In this document: in pieces, positions 1 to 11,435 of the stretch
Position numbering within the stretch: the first letter of the stretch is position 1
Layout: the number at the start of each line of letters is the position of its first letter
Assembly: GCA_948470475.1 (NCBI GenBank)
Contig: OX419337.1
Span: 27,597,872 to 27,661,871 of the forward strand
Reading direction: 5' to 3'
From: Galaxea fascicularis
Taxonomy: Eukaryota; Cnidaria; Anthozoa; Scleractinia; Euphylliidae
DNA: 64,000 nucleotides
Position numbers and translations under genes: made by a program
The notes under the pieces: generated by a model
The model's input: only the letters and a program-made list of their open reading frames with translations
Told to the model about the DNA's origin: nothing
Database searches by the model: none

Positions 1-28
1 TTTCGACGTTACTGTCTTCTCTTCAAAG

Positions 29-134
29 GTGAGAGACCCCGTAAAGCTGACGGAGAAATATACCAACAAGGGCAGATTTAAAGCCGACATTATTTGTCTT
101 CTGCCTTTGGAATCGATTTGTGATTTAATAGTTT
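29..134 (+). CDS. CNG exon a: S3 region
   Basis: Reads [20 protein letters not shown] then [15 protein letters not shown], matching the S2-S3 loop and S3 of CNG channels. The acceptor is probably the AG at 27-28 after a pyrimidine run. The frame is also open back to base 2, so the exon could begin before the window. Donor is GTAAGT at 135; it ends in phase 1 and is completed by TT at 465 (Phe). Confidence 0.75.
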
Positions 135-1053
135 GTAAGTATTCCAGATAATCCCAGTGAAAACATTGTAAGATGGAATTTGTTTTGTTAAAACCAACTG
201 AACCAAAAAATAAAGAAACAAAGAACGGCAATAACTATAAACGCAAAACGGAAGCAAAGCAAAATTACCTTAGCCTTGTATGACCTTGTATGGTAATATT
301 TCTTGATTTCTCTAGGACGTGAACGCCTTAAATTCAGTAGTAATGCAGTTCACTGTTAAAAACCGTGGTTTTTCAGATGCTAAGATAGGTGCTTTGCTTA
401 CTTGTTTCATCTAAATACCAGTTTGTTGATTATTTCACGGACTGCTTGTTTCACTTTTCTCTAGTTCCCTGTTACGTGAAGCTGTTGCGTCTGCCAAGGC
501 TGTTGAAATGGCACTCACTGGGAACATTTTTCTTGATGAGTGACTATCGTACCAGTAAACCCAACCGTTTGCGAGCATTCAAGCTGATTCTTTATCTGAG
601 TGTAGCTATGCACTGGGTGGCTTGTCTGTACTATACCATCTCTGAATACGAAGGACTCGGGACAAATGACTGGGTATACACAGAAACCAAGAAGGGAGGG
701 GATCACTTCACAAGGTCTGTTGACAAACACTTATCTGTAATGCAGTGCTAACCTTTAGTACGTTAATCAATGTTGCAGATAACTTTCAGAGTCTGGGGGT
801 CATGGAAGATTTTTAAGGGTTCAGCAGACATTGGTCTTCCCAAATTTTCTTACTCAACAACTCAGTATGTCGGGTCAGAGATGAGCCAGCTTTCTCGGGT
901 TTTTGACTGAGAAAGCTGGTTATTGATTTCCTTATTCTAAATTTTATTTCTATCAATTAATTAATTGATTTACTGATTTAGTTATTGATTTGTTATCGGA
1001 GGGCGCCACTGAAAACCACTATTTGAGACGTGGGTTCCCTGTTAAAAATTATG

Positions 1054-1085
<32 letters not shown>

Positions 1086-4000
1086 TATTATTATTATGTC
1101 CATTCCTTATAGACTCAGGCAGGATATTCGGCCTGGTTTATAGTCCTTGGGATTGGGTTACAACAAGTCACCACGGGTCCCAGGTCTCTCTTTTCCTTCT
1201 TCTTACAGGGCAGTACTTTTATTAATATCTTTGCTGTCCCCAGCAATACTGTTTTCTGGATGACTTCCAAACTCACTTTCACGCCAATTTGCTTCATGTA
1301 CTTTTTAAAGTTCACTGATACAGTCGTGATGTTGTCGTGATGAAACAAATAGGACTCCCGCTACGCGGTCGTCCGATTTTGTTAATCCCTCGTATGATTA
1401 CAGACCGAATTGGACTCCACTCAGTCCTATTACCATTACTTATTCTCTTGCAGGAAATACGTTAAGTCGTTTTATTGGTCGGTTCTTACTCTTATGACGA
1501 TTGGTGAAACTCCAAGTCCTCAGACAAATATAGTAAGTGGCTTCCAATTATTGGCAACATTTCAGTTGTTGATATGAATTGTCTTACTGTGACTGACACT
1601 TTCTCCTTTACCACTTGCAGGAGTACATCTTCACGGGATGCATGTTTCTTCTTGGAATCTTTGTGTTTGCTACTGTTGTGGGCAACGTTGGTGATGTCAT
1701 CAGTAATATGAATGCCGCCAGGACTAATTTTCAAGCGAGGTTCGAAAGTCCTGCTTTTGTTTTTATTTTATAAAGTCCACGAAATGGTGCTTGCCCGCGT
1801 GACCGAATAGTTCCGAAAGTGTACAAGATACAGTCTAAATTTAAATCGAAATCAAATACTGTATTTAACTCTTGTGTAGGATATGTAAATATACAGGATG
1901 TCGTGCTCAGTGGTCTTATTAAGTCATGGTAATGATAGAGTTTATAATCATTGGAATGTCTGTGTGATTAACTACATTTAAATGATTGAAGTGAGGAAGC
2001 ACTATAGTGTTTAGAGTTATTCATTTAGTTTTTAATAGTCATTACCTCATGCCGTTTGGTTTTATTCTGCAGTAAAACAGGGTTAAAGTCTGGGTTAAAG
2101 TCGCAGGGTTAAAGCCGTAGGTTGTTTCTGTAGTTCACACCCAATGGGGATGGGAACACTAGAGTGTGAATTTAATTGACTCGTTGTGTTAACTGTTTTG
2201 ATCCTCGTACCGCAGTCTAGGCTTCTCCTGGCTGTAAAAGCTACGGAGTAATCTATTTTTGACTTAAGAAATGTTAATTACACCATCTAATCTCTATTTT
2301 TAATTGAATGTACTATTTGTTTCAGAATGGACTCGATCAAGCAATTTATGGAACATCACAAAGTGCCACACACCCTTCAAACTCGTGTGAAGAGATGGGC
2401 TCACTATGCCTGGAGCAGGTCTGTAAACCTAGTCCAGCACGGCATGAAGGCTAACAGTAGTTTTCAAAATTTCTTGATTGTTTTGGTCTTACAGCATACT
2501 TACGCGAGGCGAATGAACGGTGTATGCAAGGTTATTTGCAACACAATTTCTTGGACTCACCTCTAATCTCAAGAAATCAAGAAACACGCTAGTGAATATC
2601 TTCATATTTTCGTTTATTGAAAGTGTATATGAAGTAAAAAATTATGTTTGAAAGGCCTTTAAAAGTGAGTAAGAATTGCATATTCTTTATTGAAAGACCC
2701 TCTTTCATTCCTGAGATATTGAAGTTTTCGCTTAAAAACTGATGAAGTCACAAGTGGTTTAAGCAAGAATTTAAATCACAAAATAAAAAATATCTCTGAA
2801 AATATTCGAGTGATGCCATTAAAACTTGGCACCAGTAATGTACATCACTGTAAGACGCACAATAGCCTTGTGTTGTTACTATTGCAACACTTCTACTTCA
2901 CGGTCTATTTCACGCGGGATTTACTTTCTTAGTTTTTGTGTTAATTAAGCATTGCTCACTAGCGATGAGCTACAACGAGTTGCAAAAATACTCGAGACAG
3001 TACACATCATTTGGCCTTTAAATGATGTTTCCATGATCTTCCGCTTTCCCTCCCCCTCCCCCCTCATCAAATTTGCTAACAGTGCAACACCATGCTCGAA
3101 ACTTTGAGGAACAACTTTGAAAGAGGGAGAGGGAGGGGCTGTGTGTTGTATCTCACAGATTTCTTAGCAGCAGCGTTTTAGAGAAAGAAAAGATGTTTTT
3201 GATTGTGAATGTCTCAACAATTTGGCAACTGGTTGTAGCGAGGAGACGTAAAGTATTATGGGCATCACCTGTTTCAAGTAGGACCATCTGTCACTCCTCA
3301 TCTGGTCAAAAATGGAGATATTTGGTTCTTGACAAACAAGTTCTGGAGCCTAGAGTGTCGCCATGACAACTTCACAGTGGGTATTGTTTTGTATCTTACC
3401 TGACGTACATTACTGGTGCCAAGTTTAAGTGGGTTCACTCAAATACTTCCAGAGATATTCCTGATTTTGTGATTATATTCTTAGAGAGAGGCATGATAAA
3501 CCACCTGAGATGTTGGAAGAACACTCGAAGAATTCGTAAATTGTTTATTATTTTATTTAGAACACAAGCCCTCGAAGAAGGAACATCCTTAGAAATGCTA
3601 CCTGAGAGGCTGAGAACCGAGATCGCGATTCACGTGCACCTGGACACTTTACGAAAGGTAAGCCGTAAATAATTGCAGCAGTAGAATTTTACAGTTAATG
3701 GGAGCTTGTCCCAGGTTTACGTCGTAAGTTTACTTACTTGTTCGCTTCTCAATCTCAAAGAGTCTGAAAGGGAGGGTGCACGCGAAAGTTTCAAGTACGT
3801 TGAAAGTGGATTTGAAAGCTAACTTTAGCGCGCGGTGAAGAAATCGTGTCAAAACTGAAGTTAAGTATTTGAAGTAAGGTTCTTTGCTTAATTAAGGATC
3901 AAACTAAAATTAAGATTTTTAGTTTTAGAGATTTTTAGTTTTGATTAAGAGAATAAAAAAGTAATTAAGATTTACGATAATTCTTTGTTGGCTAAATCGT

Positions 4001-5839
4001 GTTCTCAGCAACTGGGAATCAATGTCATTTACCGTAATTCTTAAACATGCCTCTATAAAAAGACGACTCACTATGCCCCTCTTCTGTTTTACATTTCAAG
4101 CTGACTGATTTTAAAACGCAGATTCTTTTTTTTGGGGGGGGGAGATGGGTGGAAGGAGGAGCGGGGGCGGTTAAACCTCCACCCTCCCGTAGACAAGCCC
4201 TTTTCGAAAATAACATGCTAGCAATTGTTTTTGGACTTGAGGTATGATAGAGGAAAGGCTTTCCTGACGTGTAAGTTGTTATTTTTTTATCGCTCCTGGT
4301 TCTTTTGTTATTATTCTCAATTCTTAGTAACAGTACTGACTTTTGTATTTTTGTTTTAACAAAGGTGAAGATCTTTAAGGATTGTGAACAGGGTTTGCTG
4401 TGTGAGTTGGTACTCAAGCTTCGACCACAGGTTTTCTCACCTGGGGACTACATTTGTCGATGTGGTGAAATAGGTGAAAAGCATTAATGTATCAACACTT
4501 ATCGTAACACAATAAGGATTTGAGAGCCTCGTTGATTATCTCGTAAATGACCACCCTCGGCAGTAGGAAGAGTGGTTACAAGAGAGCGCTTACTCGGGAG
4601 AAGGTGCTTTACAGTACTGTTGAAATGAAAACTGAGAATTTCAGAACAGGTACGAGTGCAAACTCATTGAAGCATCATTCTACCTGAAAGTAGGTCAAAA
4701 ATTAGGTCGTTTGCTAAGTTGATTTGTATTTGGCTGGTCGTTTCTCGTTGTGATATTGGAATTTCTGAGGATATGAACGATCATCGCAGAACTTTATGAA
4801 AGCTACTGTAAAAGGGTAACGGAAAGAAAGCTTGTGTTTCATACTTCTGTGGGATTCCAATCCACGACCATTGCGATACCGGTGGAGCGCTCTACAACTG
4901 ACCTTACAAGGCAACTGGGAGCTGGTCCTTTTCGGCTGTTATCTCAATTGGTAGAGCACTGCACGGGTTTCGCAGAGATCCCATGCAAGCCTCTTTTCGC
5001 TACTGGCTACTCCTTATTATAACGTTCAATTTTTACAGCTTTTGGTTGATTTGGCTCGTTGGGTGCCCCTGAACGTTCATAACGAAGTACGACTCTATTT
5101 ATCTAATTCGCAGTTGTACATATGAGCTTCATATTTATATTCTTTGGAGTTTCTCTGTCATACATGATAACCAGCTTAATTTCGTTTACTCTCAGGACGG
5201 GAGATGTACATCATCAATAATGGGAGAGTCGAGGTAAAGTCTTTGTCGCACCATTACCAGTAGATCAATTAAGGTGATAACCACGTGATGGGCTCAATCG
5301 TCTTATTGTATCTTTCTTAAACATCAATTTATACTCCTTTCACGGCCTCTGGACCACTCATGACTCCTTTACTGGCTGTGTTGTCATCTTAGGTGGTAAT
5401 ACAAGACTCTTCGACGAATGAGGAAGTTGTGGTAGCTTCTCTTACAGAGGGGAACTATTTCGGAGAAATAAGCTTACTTCGACTAGATGAGGGCAAAAAC
5501 AGGTAAAAATCACTTTACATTCAAAGAAGCAGCATTTTTGGATTTCATCTTACTCACACACTTCATTACGTGGGTGAATAATAGGGACCTTTAGATTGGG
5601 GTACAACTGCGAGAGTTAAGGGAGTAAGAATGTCCACGTCTATGGAACGCGTTACCTATGGCCGTAAAAAGTTCGAACTCAGTTGACATTTTTAAACGAC
5701 AACTTAAATCACACCTTTTTCTTTGTTCTTATGTAAATTGCTGACTTGTTTTACCATGTTTAAGTTTTTATTTATTTATTTATTTTTTTAGTTATTGCTG
5801 TAAAGCGCCATTGAACCATCGGGAAATGGCGCTCAACAA

Positions 5840-5870
<31 letters not shown>

Positions 5871-8800
5871 GTTAAGAATTCTCACATCCAGTTCTCGTGC
5901 ACTACATAGTTAGTTGCAGTATGGATATTGTTTCTACAATATCCTTAACTGCTGGTAAACCATAAGGAAGAGTAAGGGTTCACGGGAGAGGTGACTGGTT
6001 TGAAATTTGCTGTGATTGTCGCAATCAAATTTGACTCTGGATGACATGAGGCTTTTCATTGTCAACATAGCAACGTCAAGAATCACACCATGGAAAACAC
6101 TGGTTAATTATTTTAGTAAGCTGCCGGTTGGCCTTGTCACACTTAAAACTGAAAGGGGACGTAAAAGAAACCACACACTGATCGAAAAGAGTAGGGGATG
6201 TAGTTCCCCGTCTGTGGTCTGCCCTCGCACACACCAGGGTTTCTGAGGGTTGGGTAGAAGCTGTGCAAAAAGCTGACCACCTGTCCCAAAGAGCCTCTGC
6301 TGGGTCACAGAAACGTAGGAAAACCTCTTAGGAGGCCCTATGTGCCACTTGGTGTGGAAAGGATTGCACACAATAAACATCTTACATTATAGACAGCAAA
6401 ATACATTAAATTTGCGATGTATAGCACAACGCATGTTCTCTTCTATCCCTTCAGACGCTCTGCTGATGTAAGATCTGTGGGATACTCGGAGCTGTTGTGT
6501 TTGTCTCAAAAGGACTTAATGGAAGTAAGGTTCTTGATAAGCCTTCGCGACAATCTTTATCTTACATATTCCTAACGAACTGGTGAACTGTGAGGTCCTG
6601 TGTGATCTGACGGGGTTTTTAAGCCTTGATTTATCAGCCATTACAAAAATGTTTTATGTTCAAATGGCATGACCTCGGAGCAAATGTCTGGTGGTCGCTT
6701 TTTCCTTTAGTCACTCGACTGTAAGTACCTTGGAAGTTCAACGGCTGGATCATAGGCCATGGGATCGAAGTACTGGGTTCGATTCTGGTCCATAACATTG
6801 ATTTTGCCTCACAAGAGAAGCGGAGTACATGTTGAATTTTATCCGCCGTTTCTTTGGTGTGAGGAATATAAGAGTTGACCTCTCTTACATGAACACTTCA
6901 TTGTTCTAAATTATGGTCTGGTATCACAATCATGAAATAGGCGCTGTCGCAGTGATTTATTGAGTGTATTGTGTATGTAACTGGGTGACAGGAAATTACT
7001 ATCCATCTCAGACGTCCTTGGACAAGGGCTTTTTTTCAGTCCACTTTACGGACCGTTGGTTCAGTCTGCGGTTCAAAAATTCTGGTCACGTGATAATATT
7101 TTTGCGGCTCTGCGGTTTGCAAAAACTTTGCAAATGAAATTTAATTCAAGAAAATTTAATGAAGGCAGTCAGTCTGGCATTACGTGATCAGTATGTTGGA
7201 CGAAACAACAGAGCAGCAAAAAGCAATGTTATCACGTGACCAGAATTTTTGAACCGCAGACAGAAACCAATGGTCCGTGAAGCAGGCTGAAAAACGCCCT
7301 GTCCACGGACGTCTGAGATGGATAGTAAGCCATGGGTCTGTTCCTAATAGTTAACCACGCTGTTTTTTTCTGACAGGCTTTGGAGGAGTATCCTGAAGCT
7401 AAGAAGGTTCTTGAGAGTCAAGGGCGGGACAGGTACTCTTACTTTCTTTGATTGTTCTCTCTGTTTAGCTCTCATCACATTACCCTTCGACTGTTATATA
7501 GTTTAGCTCCGTCCATGCTGAAAGTCTATTTCCGGCCTGAATTTGGTTTTACAACTGTTATCCACAAGTCACGGACACGTCAAACCCGGTTTCATGTACT
7601 TTTTCTTTTCCGGAGAACTGTTCCCCACTACCTATTGACTATGAATCAAAAATTGAAATACTGCAACCTCAAAATGTGACCTTACATTCATAAACCCACA
7701 AAAAAAAAAACATTTTGTGGTCAAAGGCAGGTGTCACTCATGTTATTTAACAATTGTTGACCGAAGTGGAGGTGAATAACTAGTGAATAACTAGCGTTTT
7801 TCAAATAATTGCCTCCTCGGAAACCGAAACGGGATGCCAGTTTGTTTCTCTTCGAGTTAACCAATCAGAACGCACGAAAGCACTATCAGTCACTTGTGTG
7901 GTGTAAGGGACCTTTAGATTTGAGTACGAGTAAGAGTACGAGATCGAGAACGAGTACGAATTTCAAACCAGCCACCTCCCCTGAACCCTCACTCTTGTTA
8001 CTTACCAGAAGATCTTGAGATTGTAGAAACAAGATTGGTGTAACCTGCGATCAGGCTCTTTTTTCCGTTTCGTTGGTAGACCTTTCCCGCGGGAAAGACG
8101 AAACGAAAAATAGAGCCTGATACAAGTCTTCTACGGTGCGTCTACCGCCCCCTTTTTTGATTGATTGACATTTTCCAAAATCAGCCAATTAAAATTACTT
8201 CCGTTACGTGCTACTCGCGAGTTCTCGCGCGTGAAGTGCAGAGGAATGAACAAGACGCCATTTTTGTTTTTGTTTTGTGAACGTTGTGTTCCGCATGATT
8301 TATTGTTGTTGGGGAATAATAGTGGTTTTCGTTCCAAAGGAAGCGCTTTTAACAAATTTATGAACACTGGGTGATATGTGATTCGAAAGCCTATGTGATG
8401 ATATCTTTGTTTTGGTTATGAAATACAACTGATGATTCGGCTAATCGAAGGAAGGTGATTTAAGCTTACAGTTGTCCATGTATTTACTTTATATTCTTAC
8501 GTACATGTATCTCTTCAGATAACCCTACTTCATGTCTTCCCCTCGAAATACAATGGTAAAGAAACTTTGCAAAGAGTCGAGAGTGTGAGTTGTGGACAAA
8601 AGGGATTTTAAGCTTTCGTAGTATTCGTACCTTTATTTTTGTTTGAACAAATGAATAAGCACAGGCTGGGCTATTGGTCTTGATGTACTCAATTTTGGGG
8701 TTTAATTTATTAAACAAATTTTGCAGTATTACTAACAAACTGTATTGTGGTGGTACACTGTTATTTAACTCATTCACTGGCATACCAAAATGATTTTCCT

Positions 8801-11384
8801 TAAGTGTTTGATTATCTAGAGAACCATTTTTATTAATCACTTTTTTAGCTGTTCATCAGTGGCTCCATGTTTGACAAGTATATCGATAGATAACTTTTTT
8901 CAGTGGTTGAGAGGTATTTATATGCTGGTTGGCAAATTATCCACTGGAAAAATATCTTAAATTTTTAAGTGTGGCATGAACCTGTGATCTGGCCCAATTG
9001 CTTGGTGGAGGAACGATTTACAAGGGGAAGTAATTTTAAAGTTTTACATAAATCGTCGGGGCTGATATTCTGTGAATGTCAGACGTTTTGGGACTACTGT
9101 CCCTTCATCTTATACAATTCCAAACTTTAAAGTTCACCTCTTCAATCCTGCTACACAGTAGTTAACATATTTTTATTTTTTTGCCAAAGTATTAGCAGTC
9201 CTCTCCAAGGAGGAAGCCAAACGTCTTCTTGCCAACAGGTTTTTTAATAGTGAGGGAAGAAAGGGGGGAAACAAGCCATTGGATTTACAAATGGAACACC
9301 TAAATTTTTCACTGAAAATGGTTCTGAAATCCCTTTTGGGAAACATCACAAAAAGATCAGCACACATAATGGATGGAATTCGGAAAGACCTAGATCAGAA
9401 GAACTCGTCTGGACACCATGGAACAAAGGATCCGGAGCAGGCAGTGAAAATTATTCTCACCGACCTTATGAATGGGAAGGTTTGTCATCATACTCCTGGC
9501 AGGTGTGGATATCCCTCTTTCAAAAATATGAAAGAAAGTGTGATTGACATTGACTTTCATGACTTTTTAAAGTGGGCTCACAACCACTTAATGACCTGGA
9601 AATGCCTTTATGAAAACCCCCAAAGAAGTTATAATAATGAGTAATTACAGTGTACATTACTAATAATATAGTCTTGAGAGATGGTTGCTATGTAATTGGT
9701 CTGTCATAAGGCCTCTGGGAACAGGTTGTTGGCCTATCACCCAACCTTAATCCTGAGATGTATGTTATGACAAGGCACAGAATTTAAGAACTATGCAGCC
9801 TTCTCTTTCATCAAGTGTGTATGTTCTTTCAGGTGCCCTTCACGTTTTAATTATATAAGCATGGAGAGGCCAATAGACTACCTAATGATCTGACCTGACA
9901 CAGGTTAATCTTTCATCAACTCGAGAAAAGTCCTGTGCAGAACAACAGTCTAATTGTGGTCCACTTCAAACTACTGCACCTTGCACTGAGAATTTTTGCA
10001 TTGGGATTCAGTCATGTTTTACATTTTTGTCACATAGATTTCCCTTGTTCAATTTACATTAGGGTTTCAAATAACTCACTGGTTATCTGAGTTGAATGCA
10101 TTCCTATCAACAAAGAACTAGGCAGTTTTATGCTGCCCTCACGAAATATTGAGTTATTGCCCGGGTGTAAAAATAATTAAGCGAATTAAGCTTAAGTTAA
10201 GTCTTAAACTTAAATTTAACTTAGAGATCGAGGAGCCTCTACTGTGAATTAGCCAACAGTGTTTTGTTGTTGTTCCAGAGGCGAATGTGCATACAAACAA
10301 TAATACAGAGCTTTACGGCCTTAAGCAATTCAAAACATTGACAGTGTTGCGATAACAAAAATGGTACAATTGGTACATTACAAATTACATCACCTGAGCT
10401 TACATGAACCTTTCAAAATGTTTGTCCATTGAATACGAGTATTTTCTCTTGCATCCTGATATTGAAATTAATGTGTCCTTGATCTTGTATTTATCAAAGC
10501 CTGGATATGTCTTGCTTCTCGTTAAATTGTTATTGAATACAAACCAGTCAGCTTCCAAGTCTTTATACCGTTGTCAGGCTTTCGCGAAAGGAAATGTTCG
10601 AAATAGACAAATACCAGAGATATAAGTGGAAACTCGTCTGGACGCTTCGTCTTTATCATTCCTCATGAAGATCATTCCGCGAATCTTTTATATGAATCCA
10701 GTCATGTACCTCAAACCAAAACTAATAAACTTTTCCCTCTCCGCTAGATAGATAGACAGCCTCTACTGTTTTGTGTTATAAAACCAACTTGAGATAACTC
10801 GTTGTCCGTAATGGCGCCTCGTTCGCGAGAGCCTCGCGAACACGCATCTTAGTGACATCCGGTTCTTGAATCAGCCAATCAGATTTCGTCCAAATTCTGG
10901 ACGAAGACACAGAGTCCTGTGAGACTTTGTATCAGGCCCAATTGTAGCGAGCGCCGACATAAGAAGACACAAGAGCGATGGTACAATTGGGCCTGATCGC
11001 AGGTTAAGATTGGTGTCACTAGTGATCATCTAAAGCAGGATTTGAAAAGTCGTACTCGATCTCGTACTCGTACTCAAATCTAAAGGTCCCTATATACTAA
11101 TAAAAGCTACGGTAATCAAAGGAAGCTGGAGAGGAGTGCTCCCTTTTGTCCTTTCCACAGTCCACCTGACAATTTGTCTGTCATCTTTTTTACTGTAAAT
11201 TGCTTCAGAGGGTGATTTTAAAGGGAGTCACCGAAATGGTAAGTGGCTATAATTCTTTAGTATCACCCAACTAGTGGACTAATCCAAGTCCTGCATTTTG
11301 ATTGGTTACGCTACTAGAGGACTATTAGTCTTAGTCCTCGAGTAGCAATCGAGCGTGACGCTTTCTTTCGTTTTATTCCTAAAT

Positions 11385-11435
<51 letters not shown>

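Noticed and set aside
889..930. Hairpin CCAGCTTTCTC/GAGAAAGCTGG in a CNG intron
   Set aside because: Short isolated stem with no precursor-like extension; not enough for a microRNA call.
1054..1097. (ATC)n/(ATT)n tract as a stand-alone microsatellite
   Set aside because: Better explained as the 3' tail of the minus-strand LINE remnant.
4025..4417. 130-codon minus-strand ORF
   Set aside because: Antisense to CNG exon g and across a poly-pyrimidine/poly-purine run; no motif.
11221..11238. Alternative 15-nt in-frame micro-exon (acceptor after TTTTAAAG)
   Set aside because: Would keep the frame, but the acceptor lacks an adjacent pyrimidine tract and gives no CNG-like residues.
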